A stretch of DNA of 64,000 nucleotides, from NCBI GenBank assembly GCA_021014325.1, contig CM037461.1, positions 22,491,376 through 22,555,375 of the forward strand, given 5' to 3'. Below, piece after piece: positions 10,980-22,664 of this stretch; the first letter of the stretch is position 1, and the number at the start of each line of letters is the position of its first letter. The position numbers were made by a program, and so were the translations under genes. The notes beneath the pieces are model-generated. The model saw nothing but the letters and a program-made list of their open reading frames with translations, was not told where the DNA came from and ran no database searches. The DNA is from Plazaster borealis. Taxonomy: Eukaryota; Echinodermata; Asteroidea; Forcipulatida; Labidiasteridae.

Positions 10980-11108
10980 GGATTGAGGGCGTATGTGAAC
11001 CGAATTCACATGATGCAAAACAAGTAACTGGTTTTTTTTTTCATTGTTATTATTGTGTTAATGTATTTCGTCATTGATGATGAAAGTGCCCTCATGCGGT
11101 CAAAATAA
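10980..11108. mobile_element. Fragment of the TTTTTGACCGC element
   Basis: The right end GCCCTCATGCGGTCAAAAT and an inner poly-T stretch match the element at 9762. The other end is degraded. Confidence 0.4.
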
Positions 11109-11149
11109 TAAAATGGTCAATTAGGGAGATTGACAACCCATGGTCAAAA

Positions 11150-11445
11150 TGTTAAAGCTACTGGACTGTCGCTGGGGTTTTAAAGTGTTCAACCTGGATT
11201 AATCATTGTGACAACAAAAGCAACGGCATTTTGTGTACTAAAGAATCTTGTACTACAAAGTATACACTGCATAGAACATTGAAATAATATGAAATGTTAA
11301 CCAGTCATTATAAGCAGTGACATAATATTCAAATAAATAACTGGATGTGATGCTGCGATTGGTCAGACTTGGTCTCATCAAGACCAATCAGACCATATCA
11401 AAATGACATGTGAAATGATTTACCAGTAAGCACGGCCATTTTTCA
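11150..11445 (-). repeat. Conserved intron block of the VWC units
   Basis: The block includes TTGTGACAACAAAAGCAACG, AAGTATACACTGCA and ACTGGATGTGATGC. Copies sit near 9085-9210 and 9650-9755 in the left arm, and inverted near 29900-30105 and 33055-33180 with 34020-34110 in the right arm. The VWC exon was therefore copied together with its flanking intron. Confidence 0.65.
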
Positions 11446-11512
11446 TACGATAATAAGAAAAGTGTGATAATAAGAAAAGTTTACATTGCAAAACACCCTT
11501 GAAACTTCAATG

Positions 11513-11858
11513 TTAAAGGTGTCGTACACGTTTGGTAATGACTCAAAACAAATATTATCATAAAAACTTACTTGGTAACAAGCAACAGAGAGCTGTTGAT
11601 AGTATAAAACATTGTAGGAAACGACTCCCTCTGAAGTAACGAAGTTTTTGAGAAAGAGGTAATTTCTCACTCAAATAATAAAAACTTCTTGCAAGAAGTT
11701 TTTATTCCTATCTGAAAGCACACAAATTTGTACAACAAGGGTGTTTTTTCTTTCATCATTTTCTTGCAACTTCGATGACCAATTCGAAGTAATGCATGTT
11801 GGGATACACCAAGTGAGAAGACTGGTCTTTGACAATTTCCAAACGTGTTCAGTGCCTA
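11513..11858. mobile_element. TTAA-type inverted-repeat element, family A
   Basis: It starts TTAAAGGTGTCGTACACGTT and ends ACGTGTTCAGTGCCT, just before the donor of VWC exon 1. A family-A copy also follows the matching exon of the right gene (29459), but the two ends differ, so shared or separate insertion is unclear. Confidence 0.65.
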
Positions 11859-11868
11859 GATGACTTAC

Positions 11869-12063
11869 TGAAGTCGCAGACACCGCAGCATACGCCTTCA
11901 GTTTTGACTCTCTGGCTACCACTGCAGCGAAGTGGTTGACATGCCTCAAACTGACAAATCAAGGTGGAATTATCACAGATGCAGAATGAGCAGTCAGTCA
12001 GATCCTTGCGCTGACCATGAAGAACAACTTTGTAATCGTGCATACAGGGAAGTTCGTCTGAAT
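11869..12063 (-). CDS. Left VWC gene, VWC exon 1
   Basis: A 195-nt exon, phase 1 at both ends; acceptor TTAGTAG|AT, donor CA|GTAAGT. It follows the signal-peptide exon (14706-14826), the junction codon being G|AT (Asp). The product (DSDELPCMH then CSFCICDNSTLIC, CQPLRC, VCCGVC) is a complete VWC module. It is the mirror of the right-gene exon 29254-29448: same length, same phase, and the same 23-bp minisatellite just upstream. Confidence 0.85.
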
Positions 12064-12164
12064 CTACTAATCCTGGGAACAGATAAAATGAAAAGACACT
12101 TCAACAAAGGTTAGTATTATTCTGAGATGGGTTTTTTTCTCTCAAATTTTTAAAAGTTTGATGA

Positions 12165-12762
12165 TAAAATATACCCCGGGTCAGAGTTGTCCCGAATTCC
12201 GGGTCTCGGGGTTGGGGGCCAACCCATTACTGGGTTTAGGCTGACCGAGAAGCTGGTTAAAAACTGCGATTTTGTTGACTCTGTGTCAGTTTGAAATGGT
12301 TTCGGTTAAGTTTGATACAAATTTGACCCAGAAATGCGTCTGGCCCCCTCTGATCCGGAATCCCGGGTCAACTCTGATCCGGAATCCGGGTCAAGTCTGA
12401 TCGGAAATCCGGGTCAACTCTGATCCAGAATACGGATCAACTCTGATACGGAATCCGGGTCAACTCTGATCCGGAATCCGGGTCAACTCTGATCCGGAAT
12501 CCGGGTCAACTCTGATCCGGAATCCGGGTCAAGTCTGACCCGGAATCCGGGTCAAGTCTGATTCCGAATCCGGGTCAAGTCTGATCCGGAATCCGGGTCA
12601 AGTCTGATTCCGAATCCGGGTCAAGTCTGATCCGGAATCCGGGTCAAGTCTGATTCCGAATCCGGGTCAAGTCTGATCCGGAATCCGGGTCAAGTCTGAT
12701 TCCGAATCCGGGTCAACTCTGATCCGAAATCCGGGTCAAGTCTGATCCGGAAGTTACACATT
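12165..12762. repeat. 23-bp minisatellite grown from a TE-like repeat
   Basis: About 17 units of roughly 23 bp (GATCCGGAATCCGGGTCAA plus GTCT or CTCT) run from about 12355 to 12758. Units alternate between GATCCGGAATC and GATTCCGAATC, which suggests duplication of higher-order dimers. The 190 bp before it is unique sequence of the same vocabulary as 35125-35340. The mirror array at 28795-28985 has about 8 units. It lies in intron 1 of the left gene. Confidence 0.8.
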
Positions 12763-12998
12763 CACACAATTCCATTGAAAACATTAAATACAACAGTTCT
12801 GTTTGATTAAAGATATTTGCAATTTTACGGCCATGAATTGTTTGTAAATTAACGAAATAACCTGTCTCTGAGTCAAATTGTCGTTACTGACTGAAACTGT
12901 ACTCGGAATCGGTTTTAAGTACTCGTCGTGGTCAATTTACGGTTGACTAAAATTCTGATGCGTCAATGTATGCCCGTGTTATCCGAGGAATACACGTA

Positions 12999-13397
12999 TT
13001 AAAGGGATTGTACACGTTTGGTAATTGGAACCTATTGTTTGTTTCAATCCTATATAGTTTTAGATATATACATAAAACTAACCTGTGAAAATTTCATTTT
13101 AAAAGGTGGTAGCGTTTTTGAGATATTGCCGAAAATCTGGAGCGGTTATGTCCGCGCATGAAGAAAAATCTGCATTGGAATACACACTCTGAGAAGCGTT
13201 ACTGCAGTAACGCTTCTCAATATTCATAATATTTTGGGGATAAAGAGTGATATATTTTTCCATAACCGCAGTCCTTCGAAGTAAAAAGTCTCTCAAAATG
13301 CATTATACTATCCAAAGCTGCTGTACTTCTTACCAAGTAAGTTTTTATTGCCATAAATTTTCAGAGTCATTATACCAAACGTGTACGAAGCCTGTAA
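12999..13397. mobile_element. TTAA-type inverted-repeat element, family B
   Basis: It starts TTAAAGGGATTGTACACGTT and ends AACGTGTACGAAGCC. The interior differs from family A and has a central hairpin (GAGAAGCGTTACTG with CAGTAACGCTTCTC). Copies lie at 23960-24335, 38030-38434 and 39041-39232. Confidence 0.7.
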
Positions 13398-13559
13398 AGC
13401 ACTGGAACAAGTAACATTGTTGAAGTTGTCTTTGATGTTTTCATGTTTTCATGTTTTAAAATATATTCCTTACAACAAGCACACACTGTTTAACAAATTA
13501 GTTTAACAAATACTTAATATGCTAATACCGCATTGCAGTATTTTATCTTTATAAAGTAC

Positions 13560-13690
13560 CCGTACTCAGAGATCCAATACTTGGTACTCAGACAATTTAA
13601 TCGTAATCAATCAATCAGGTACTACTCGGCCACCCTAGTACTCGGCAGTACTTGATACCCAACTGAAAAGTACTCGACAATAACACTCAT
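13560..13690. repeat. Single copy of the TACTCGGC motif block
   Basis: ACTACTCGGCCACCCTAGTA and CTCGGCAGTACTTGATACCC occur once here. Inverted, the same block is the core of the roughly 180-bp array at 25110-26950 in the right arm. The left arm thus holds the unexpanded state. Confidence 0.65.
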
Positions 13691-13864
13691 GTAAACAATG
13701 TAAAAATTCGATAACAGGTGGACCGCTCTTATAAATAGCCTTTTTAAATAAGATGAATAAGAATGATTACCGGATCATGTCTGATTTTCCACTTCTGTTT
13801 TTCCCTGGTATGTACTATGTTTGTTGTATTGTATTGTGTTAAAGAGGCACTGTGGCTGGACATA

Positions 13865-14345
13865 ATTAAGGAAACATGAACTCTCAGCAGTTACTATGCG
13901 CGCGCGCTTTGACGGATGACCGTCACATCACAAACAAAAGCTTCAAAGGGCGCCGTCATAATTATCGCGCGCGCGTGCATTAACTGGGTGAGAGTCCAGA
14001 ATTTAATGTCTGGCCACAGACTCGCTCTACACTTGTAAGCTTGGTTTATGGGCACCCATCGGTTCAGGTGGGGCTGTTCCAACCATTTTGTTCAGGCGGT
14101 GGAAACTAACTGTGCTTTTTGGACTGTAGTTTCCTGAGACTTCGTAATAAATTGCTCGAACCATTAAATTTTATGTAATGATGGGCGTAAATAAGGGATA
14201 AGAACTTTGACCGCCTCATTTTGTGATTTTTTCATCGTTAAGTAATTAAAGCTGAATTTGTAAGTAGAGTTTTGGCCCTCGCGCGCGTGTGGAGTCACTG
14301 TGTGAGAGTCCATAATTTAACGTCTGGCCACAAACTAGCTGTGAT
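13865..14345. repeat. Direct repeat with GTGAGAGTCC core
   Basis: GTGAGAGTCCAGAATTTAAT GTCTGGCCAC near 13988 and its variant near 14302 are both next to GCGCGCGTG runs. The intervening sequence is noncoding. Confidence 0.4.
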
Positions 14346-14365
14346 CACGACAAAAGTGCCCCTTT

Positions 14366-14592
14366 CAATAGACCCTTCCCATGAAATATGCTAATTACAT
14401 TTACGCATGCGTATGCATACACTCTTGGTTGGCAAACGCCATAGAGTTGTGCACTATGCAGACGCACAAACGCGTACGCGTCACGCCACCATCAGTCCAA
14501 TGAAGGCGCTATGTGTCCTCATTTTGCCAACCAGCTAGTGTTCGTGCGCATGCACGATGTGTAATTTAAATATTTCATGGGAAGGATCTATT
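14366..14592. mobile_element. Inverted-repeat element (CAATAGACCCTTCCCATGAA ends)
   Basis: The left end CAATAGACCCTTCCCATGAA and the right end TTCATGGGAAGGATCTATTG are inverted. The total is about 227 bp and it lies in intron 1 of the left gene. Its outer bases resemble the element embedded in the large ORF at 43152. Confidence 0.65.
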
Positions 14593-14705
14593 GAGCAAAC
14601 AAAAAGTTAACAACAACAACAACACTCATATAGTCATAACAGTATGGGATTGTTACGCTATCGTCGTTACTACCGTAATGATTCATTACACATTATGTCA
14701 CCTAC

Positions 14706-14826
14706 CATCGTCGTCCGAGGACGGGGATTCGTTTTCGTCCGGTAGTGTCATACCTTCAGCAGTCCAACAGCAAGCTACAGCAATAGATAAGACCAAGAGG
14801 CCTCGACAACCTACGAAGATACACAT
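14706..14826 (-). CDS. Left VWC gene, exon 1: signal peptide
   Basis: The first coding exon starts at ATG 14826-14824. It encodes 40 residues plus one base and ends at donor G|GTAGGT, phase 1, matching all downstream exons. The product begins MCIFVGCRG, followed by a hydrophobic core (LLVLSIAVACCW) and TAEG, a typical secretion signal with a likely cut near the Ala/Glu/Gly. A short acidic Ser/Asp-rich linker follows (ESPSSDDD). An alternative donor (GAAG|GTATGA, also phase 1) would give a shorter exon. The right-arm exon 24901-25027 shares the first 25 residues almost exactly, which supports the reading frame and strand. An open frame on the opposite strand here is a shadow. Confidence 0.75.
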
Positions 14827-14935
14827 GACAACACGCAGTATTTGTAAATTACTTTATGGGAAGAACAACACCACTCAGTCAGGCAAACAAGTTCCAGCAT
14901 CGGGCATACTGAATCAACAACTTGTTTGCAGCTTG

Positions 14936-14943
14936 CTTTTATA
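14936..14943 (-). promoter_or_regulatory. TATA box of the left VWC gene
   Basis: TATAAAAG on the minus strand lies about 110 nt before the ATG. A CCAAT-type element (14985-14989) lies about 45 nt further upstream. Both are conserved in the mirrored promoter at 24737-24790. Confidence 0.6.
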
Positions 14944-15231
14944 GCAATATTTCGGTGCGGGTTCTACTAGCATTGCAAGCTTAACCAATAGGGTGCCTCA
15001 AGAATGACCTGGCCTTACGATTGTGGAGCACTATTGGCGCTTCAGGTAAAACTTGAACTGGAGGTGAGTTGTACTTGATGGGTGGGGGTGGGGGGGGGGT
15101 GGCCTTACCAAGACACACAATGTTCTGCATGACGCATGTTGGCGAAGAGGAAGGAAACTGATGATGGAAACAAACAGTTTGCTAAACGTTTCAAGTTGCA
15201 AACATCAACAATGTCTTGGAATCTGTTTGTG

Positions 15232-16978
15232 AAAAAATGTAACAGCCAGACCGGTGATGATTTAAAGTGATGTTTATTACTCTGGAGTTCTGATGTATTC
15301 ATTTCCTAGTGTAGGCTTTAACCCATGACCCGTGATTCTACAAGATACATAAACAAGATAAAACCTTATAAGTTTACATGAAATGCAGGTTGCACAAAGT
15401 ATGAGAACAATAAAAGGGCCCTACAACTTACATAAATCATCAACAATAGGGACAGGATCAACCATCGCCCCAAAATATGGTTATAATAAGAAAAGGCTTA
15501 GAAACTTTAATAAAGACTTTACAGGCAGGTAAATTCCTCAATGAGCTGGAACATTAGATCCTCATAACACCCCAGAAGATATCTAGCCATTAATCATCAT
15601 AATAGACTTAATAATCAACAACGATAATGTACTCAGGAACTTGAATAACTACAATAAACACTACCATATCATAACTGGTTAACGATAAACTTTTCTAGGC
15701 AAGACATGTGAAAATCTGAATGTAAACAATCCCCAATTTATCCCAGTAACCCATGATTAATATGAAAGATTGTACTCACTTTAATACATGTACGCACGGG
15801 AGGATATCTGCTGGTTAAAAGCTTAGGTTAATTTGGAATTTCAGGAAATTACTTGGATTTAGCTGTATCCTCCCGTGTCCGGTTTTCGATGTACTATGCC
15901 TTTTTCTTTGAATTGAAAAAAAATAATGATGCCATATATCAACTGATGCCCTAATTACCTTCCTTTGTTTATAAGAAGTATGTAAAAATATATTAAAACT
16001 TGATAGACATTGAAACTTTCACACCACGCACCGATCTTCGATGACTTCAATAGCGTCCCCGTGTTTTGAGTTTGACCTGTTTTCGAGGCAAACAAGAAAG
16101 TATGGTGTCCTGGTGAAGCCATACGCAGAAGAAACATCTGCAGTGACTTCAAGTGTTCTGTGAGACGTTGTGTATGACTCTATAGCCAGCAGTTGTCTTC
16201 ATTTTATTCAAAATATTTTTTATTTAATTTTAAAAATTACGATGGTAATTTGCAAAAACTAAAAATAAAAAAAATAATAAAAAAAAGTGTCAATAAGTCT
16301 TGGCTTTCAAATCTGATTTTTTAAAAGGTTTTGAATCTTTTTATGTTTCTTAACATTTATAATAAAGCATATCAATAAACAGTGATATTTGAATCACCAA
16401 GCCAATGTTTAAATTTTAATGTTATTAATAATAAATGATATGAGGGTTTTAAAAAAAATTCTCCAGACTATTAGAAAATGATATAAGGCACATGGCTTCT
16501 TTAAGCCTCTGTATTTTTTTCCCCGGAATGCTCAGCAGAATTTTAAGTCACATGATTTTATCATCATGAATTGTGAATTGAAAAATTGTTCGATGAAACT
16601 TTTTCGGCGGGCAAATTTTTTTTTATGGCCCCGACAGTATGACATATTTTTGTACCTTGTAGAAATGCCTAAAATACCACAATTTTTTGCAATACAAGTG
16701 CAACTTGCCAGTGGAGCCTCACATAACTCTAAGTTTTGGTCGAAGGAGAGGAGACTCTTTGCTTGGCAAGTCAAACCACAAAAATTGTATCTAGGGACTG
16801 TTTACATCGCGCGCAGAGAGGTAAAAGATTTGCATCGATTTCAGGGACGCCCTGAAAACAGGACCTCCTACGATACTCATTGGTATAAAACATGGAATTT
16901 TCGTGATCATTGGAATCATATGCCAAAAACGGTCAAGAGAGGGCGCCATCCAACATTTCGACTTGAGACTTTTGAACA
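15232..16978. other. Left-arm-only segment of about 1.75 kb
   Basis: The right arm runs continuously through the equivalent of this point (around 24500), but here about 1.75 kb intervenes. GTTTGTG occurs at both edges and could be a target duplication. I see no terminal inverted repeats and no recognisable protein. A 142-codon open frame at 16566-16994 has no domain I know. It could be an insertion here or a deletion on the right. Confidence 0.5.
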
Positions 16979-16979
16979 G

Positions 16980-18260
16980 TTTGTGTTCTTATGAGTGTAG
17001 CAGTATCCGTCGATTCGATGATAACTTGGGGTGGTTGGACATACATTTTTGAGGGTATATAATATGGAAGAGAAAAAATGTGTGAGAAGCCGTATAGATC
17101 AAGGAAGGAACCGATGAAACAAACCATAGTTTTTTGCTAATCGTTAATTTACAAACACGGTGTAGCTTCTGCAAGATTTGTTGGGGTCGCTACGTCACCA
17201 TTTTTTGTCTATTTTGTGTTCTGATTGTGTGCGAAGGAGTCCGTCGATGCAACGATTAAGGGTGTTGATCACCGTGGTCAAGTTACTGAATCACAACCTC
17301 TTGTTTCGTGCAGTTCTTAATTAATAATAGACGTTAAACCAAATGTTTGTGAGAGATTGGCTGTTGCCAGCTTGGCCTTTATTTCCCTTTGTTTTCAATA
17401 ACAAGGGACCATCCCAGCGCCCCCATTTGAAATCTGAACTTTTGAGATTAAAAATCACCAGAGTAACATGTTACATTATATATAAGCTTTAATGTGATAA
17501 TTTCAGTGTTTTTAAAACTATATTTTCCATTTACAAGCAGACAATGTATTGTTTTTACACTCACGTCTGATAGTTTTATAAAATAGTAAATGGCACAACA
17601 AGAGCTCTGAAAAGGGACTTGTTTAAGAGAGATGCAAAAACGGAAACTACAGTTTTAATCGGCCAGAAGTCCCCCCCTCAAGAAACTGATGTGCACCCCC
17701 TAATTGTGCCCCCCTTTTTAACGCTAGTTTCGGCTCTGAAAGGGCCCACCTAACCTAATGAAATTTTTACAAGCAAGTTTAGTTGGATGGTGTCGACAAC
17801 AAGCCAAGGGCTGCATCTTTTGAATATTAACTTTTTGACAAAATTGCGCTTTAAAATAATTTAACTGTTGTCGGTTAAATCACCCTTTTTGTTGTTGCTA
17901 CGGTAGCCTCTCAAACGACCCACATCCCCAAGGTACCCACATACACCATTGCACATGAGGCGGTCCACTCCCCCAGATGTTAGTTCGAAAAACATGTTGC
18001 ACTGAAATAGACACTCCTGAAGTCATTCGTACACCTTTTAGAAGTTTAAGAAATTTGAGCACATCGTCCATGAACTAAAGAGTACGTCTATATACATGAA
18101 TTGTTCTGCCTTATGTAAGCAATCTGAAGTAACAAAATATATACAAGTTCAACCAGCACACTGTTTACGTCAAACCTTTGCCCCCTGTGCCCCTGTTCAC
18201 CCGGTCCCCTGGATCGAAAACAAAATTGCACAAACGAATAATTCGATAAATCAAAAGCTC
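16980..18260. repeat. Inner part of the left arm
   Basis: 16980-17140 mirrors 24340-24500 (TCGATGATAACTTGGGGTGG is the inverse of CCACCCCAAGTTATCATC). 17840-18220 mirrors 23020-23300 (TCAAACGACCCACATC against GATGTGGGTCGTTTGA). No gene is seen. Confidence 0.6.
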
Positions 18261-19560
18261 CACCCCACTCCCCAATGTCTTTGGCTTGCAATCCATGACC
18301 CCCACCCCCGCAATGAAAATGTTCTAGTTATTGTCGGGAAACAGAAATTGCCCTTCTTCAGTTAATAATGTTTAATAGAATTACTAAATCGTGTTTGTCT
18401 GGTGTGTTTCAAATAGTCATTGTGAAACCCTATTTGAATTCCTAAATTGTTCCACCTTGAAGGGCTCACAGAATTGCTGACCAAAGTAAATAATTTTAAG
18501 ATGACGAGCCAGTCTTTTATAATTCCTCTGTATTTCATTGTTTTGAAGGGACCTTTCCCACAGCCTTCACATTTATTTTTGGGTTGGATTGCATAGTTTA
18601 GTGCCCCTTGAAGGATGAAACAATCAACTCTTAAGGTTGAATAGAGCCCTGGAAGATTTCCACCCAGTCAGCAAAATCTTAAGTTACACAACCCCAGAAT
18701 TGGTGATCTATGCAGAATACATTGCGGATTGACCAATGGCAACATTATGACAACCTTAGACATTATAAATATTCAGTTTTCTTCGGTGATTAACCAATCA
18801 GAGATTGGTCTGGCGTCACTGACCAGCAGCAGATAATTAGGGTTTATAAGGTGTTGCACAGAGAGTCAAAAGTCATTCTGAATCGATGAGCCTTTTCCAT
18901 CAATATTGCAATATCTGAGCGTAGAGCTAGAGGCAATCTTCACAGCCACATCTCGGGGTCAGTTTTGATCTTTGATATTTAAGTTAGAATTGTAGTTGTG
19001 ACAATTTCTTAATCTTAATTTCTAATTTCTTTAATCACAAAGTTTAAGGTTTATCATCATTATACAAGACAGTGATTTATTTCACGGCGTTTGTTTTACA
19101 GTCAGATATCACTTATCTTTTCGAGTATGTTTCAAAATAACCTTTATTCATAGTTTATCCTAAAGATTTATAGCTATGTTCTTAAAGTCGAACTAAGTTG
19201 ATCTTGTTGAGTTCCATGTTAGTGGAAATTAATGCTAAAATTGTAAGTTTAAGCCCAGAATCTTGAAGACACTGGGCACACAAAATTGTTGGCACTTTTA
19301 AGAAGTTTAAGAAATTTGTACCACATCTTCCATGAACTAAAGAGTACGCCTACACATGAATTATTCTGCCTTATGTGAGCAATCTGAAGTAACAAAATAA
19401 ATACAAGTTCAACCAGCACACTGTTTACGTCAAACCTTTGCCCCCGTGACCCCGTGCCCCAGGTCTCCCGATCCCCTGGGTCGACAACAAAATTGCACAA
19501 AACGAATAATTCGATAAATCAAAAGCACCACCCCGCTCCCATTGTCTCTTGGCCTGCTAT
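18030..19560. repeat. Direct copies of a 260-300-bp block
   Basis: Sequence at 18040-18300 (AGAAGTTTAAGAAATTTG, AACCAGCACACTGTTTACGT, CAAACCTTTGCCCCC) recurs at 19290-19555. A third copy lies inverted at 23020-23200. The 18300-19250 interval between the first two copies shows no gene. Confidence 0.65.
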
Positions 19561-20367
19561 ACCACCCCCACCTCCGCAATGAAAATGTCAAGTTATTATG
19601 ACGCACTTGTGTTTACAGGGTTTACGTCAATGAACTGCTTTTTTAGGGAATTCAATTTGTTGGTATCATGTGATTATGAATCATATATTTTTGTTTTGTT
19701 CTGCTCATCATGGGAACAGGGAGATTGGTCCCTACGCTCCGGGTTGAGTAGACTTGATTTCAAGTCTGAGTCTGCTTCAGCCACGCAAAACTCCCCCGCA
19801 GATTGGCTATCACACGCTCTAACTTGCGATCTTAGACTTGACCCTCTTGTGTATACTGGATATTCATTTATTCACAACTAAAATTTGCATAACAACGCTG
19901 ATACTAGAGAGATGGCCAATCAGGAGGCCACATATCCCATCTTGGCCGTGTCTATTACCAATAGGTTACAATCGCTTCAGCATTTTAAATAAAATCTTAT
20001 TGTCTTAGTAAGTATGATATTTATAATTTAGAGCTAAAATAATACAGGATCATAACATGTTGAAAAACATACCTAATAAAATACCTGATTTTTACTAGAA
20101 GAAAAAGTGTGCACCTATGGTTAGAATGGAATCGTCGAGTGATTTCCCCGAACGTTTTTATTTATTTTAATAGAAAAACTACAATCGATTTGGGTTTTTT
20201 AAATTCTAAAACTGCAAGTTGAATTACTGAGCAGAGGCGGACATGTGTATATCAATGTTGTGTCCCGTGGTATAAACGGTTAAATTTGAATATGTATTTT
20301 ATTGACGGCTATTTCGATTCTGACCAATCATATTGTTCCGTCCACTTTTGGACTAATTCGCCATAGG
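19561..20367. other. Noncoding stretch
   Basis: No gene, repeat structure or element end could be supported. The open frame at 19549-19881 has no recognisable features. Confidence 0.3.
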
Positions 20368-20720
20368 GTTAGCCTTTTGTCAAGGCCATCGTGGCTTTGA
20401 CAGCTTTGTAAACAGTGGAGCGACTGGAACGAGAGACCACGCGCGCGAGCCGAGGCGAAGCCACGAGGGCCTTTTCCAACTTGTTTGCGGTTTTTGTAAT
20501 GAATTATTCATGAAGTATGAAACGCGCGTTATGCACTTCTGATTGGTTTGGACTTTTGCTACCGTTTCGGGTAGCAAAAATCGAGATTATAAAGAAACAC
20601 ATAAGAAACCGCAAACAAGTTGGAAAAGGCCCTCGTGGCTTCGCCACTCGCGTGCGTGGTCTCCCATTTCAGTCGCTTGGGATCGCGGCTCCAAGACACG
20701 AAGGCCTTGACAAAAGGCTA
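20368..20720. repeat. Foldback at the centre of the inverted duplication
   Basis: AGCCTTTTGTCAAGGCC at the left pairs with GGCCTTGACAAAAGGCT at the right. Inner words pair too (GCCACGAGGGCCTTTTCCAA with TTGGAAAAGGCCCTCGTGGC, and CTTGTTTGCGG with CCGCAAACAAG). The midpoint is about 20544, close to the midpoints of the inner mirrored pairs on either side. It could be a foldback transposon or the actual junction. Confidence 0.7.
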
Positions 20721-21726
20721 CCATAGGGTGTGTACAAACCGACGATCAATGTTTCCAAGTCTGTGAATCGAAGGTTGATGTCGGGGGTTAATCCACAGGA
20801 GGGCGCTATTTCAGGCAATACTCTACTGGCTATGACGGGAGACAAAAAAAACACGATCATAGACTTGGAACCAAATCTACGGGTTGAGGGGGAATAGTTA
20901 ATGTGTGATATCACAAGTATGCAAAGATGTTTTTGTCAGTGATAAATTTGTGCGACATCACAAATTGCGAATAAAAATTGCGACATCATCTTGCAAAGAT
21001 ATTTTGTGATAACATTTGTGCCATCAAACATGTTTGGTTTTATTATCTCTGGTGTCCCTTTAATTAAGGCCGCCATAATTTCTTAATATTTGGAGTGTTG
21101 TTTTTGGAGTGTGTTCTGGTATAAAAACAAGCATTTTACGTTCCCAAATTTTAACTTTCTATAGAGGAAACTTTTTCTGACTCCATAATTGTTAAAGGCA
21201 AAGTATGTAAACCTTTGGTTTTTGGAACCGTCCGGTAATTGTTTTAATCCTATAGACGATGTGACCTGTGACATCACATGTTTACAAAAGAGCCACAGAG
21301 CCTGGACTTCCTGCAGGCATGATTTGTACACAGCTCAACGGAAGAAAACATAACATCTTATATTTTATGGAGATTGCACTGTCTAACTCTTATCAACTTT
21401 TGATATGATGAAAGGGGGCACATCTCAAAACTTGACCAGCTTTTACTTTCATAACTCTTGGTTTTATGTGGAAATTATGACACAAAATGTCAACTTTCCC
21501 ATAGGACCTGTGTAGTATCTTGCCTGCCAGAATACTGAAAGAATGTACAAGGTCACACTTATTGTAAACAAAGGTCACATGGTCTATATGAATGTAGATA
21601 TTTACAATCAAACAAACCTGTGGAAATTTCATTTCAAAAGCGTTTTTGAGATATCGCCGACATTTGTTTAATTTACATATTAAATACCAGGAAAAAAACA
21701 TTCACCTTAAGTTAACACTGATGCAT
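20721..21726. other. Noncoding stretch
   Basis: No gene is supported. Local repetition of CATCACAAATT and GCAAAGAT words is seen at 20905-21010. Near 21600-21660 a fragment of a TTAA-type element interior appears (GGAAATTTCATTTCAAAAG), and it recurs near 22275. Confidence 0.35.
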
Positions 21727-22101
21727 TTAAAGGCATCATACACGTTTGGTAATGACTCAAAATATTTATTAGCATAAAGACTTACTTGGTAACGAGCAAC
21801 GGAGAGCTGTTGATAGTATAAAACATTGTGAGAAACGACTCCCTCTGAAGTAACGTAGTTTTTGAGAAAGAGGTAATTCTCACTAAATTAATAAAACCTT
21901 CTTGCAAGAACTTTTTATTCCTAACTGAAAGCACACAAATTTGTACCACAAGGGTGTTTTTTCTTTCATCATTTTCTTGCAACTTCGATGACCAATTGAG
22001 CCCAAATTTTCACAGGCTTGTTATTTTATGCATATGTTGGGATACACCAAGTGAGAACACTGGTCTTCTTTTGACAACCCAAACGTGTACGATGCCTTTA
22101 A
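21727..22101. mobile_element. TTAA-flanked inverted-repeat element, family A
   Basis: The ends are TTAAAGGCATCATACACGTT and AACGTGTACGATGCCTTTAA. Orientation is opposite to the copy at 5085. Short ORFs such as the one reading [14 protein letters not shown] recur in many copies and belong to the element. Confidence 0.8.
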
Positions 22102-22664
22102 GACTGGTTCTTCTCGAGAGCCAACACTTCTCCCAAAAGAATTGTAGGCCTATTTTATGGTTGTACGCCCAAGTTTACTACTTTTGTTTTTCTTACTGGC
22201 ATGATTCATGGTCCCTGTGTGACGTTTGAGCCATCAAAAGTATGTGGTTTACATATACAATCAAACAAATCCCTGGAAATTTCATTTCAAAAGGTGGTAG
22301 CGTTTTTAAGGTATCGCCAACACTTGTTTATTTATTATAAATACCAGGAAAGAACATTCAGACCACACCAGTTCTTCTCAGAGACGACCCTTCTCCCAAA
22401 AGAGTTGTACTACAATTATATGGTTGCTGTAAACCCCCTAAGTTCACTACTATTACTTTTCTTCCTGGAAGTTACGACTGATTCATATGGTCCCTGTGTG
22501 ACTTTCCAGAAAAATGACGTAATGGTTTTTGTATTCTAGAGGTTGAAATATATGTAACTGCGCATGCGTGTCACAGTAGGGATTTTATGAAATGAATTAT
22601 TGGCGCCATAGTTCAAGGTTGAGCTTATAGGTTGGGCTGTCTTCGGTGGATTTCTTGTGAAGAC

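Noticed and set aside
12355..12758. Possible CRISPR-like array
   Set aside because: The units are contiguous 23-bp minisatellite repeats with no spacers, in an animal intron.
14591..14944. Open frame on the plus strand, conserved with a minus-strand frame at 24756-25085
   Set aside because: It is the complement of the signal-peptide exon and promoter of the VWC genes. The opposite strand explains the conservation better (ATG, hydrophobic core, phase-1 donor), and the two frames diverge at their ends.
16566..16994. 142-codon ORF with an ATG
   Set aside because: No recognisable domain, no splice or promoter context, and it lies in the left-arm-only segment. It could be chance.
21782..21982. 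Recurring small ORFs with [30 protein letters not shown] and similar, also at 5.1, 22.6, 27.9, 29.6, 36.0, 38.7, 56.1 and 60.5 kb
   Set aside because: They recur in every copy of the family A inverted-repeat element in different frames and lack starts in common. They are repeat sequence, not genes.
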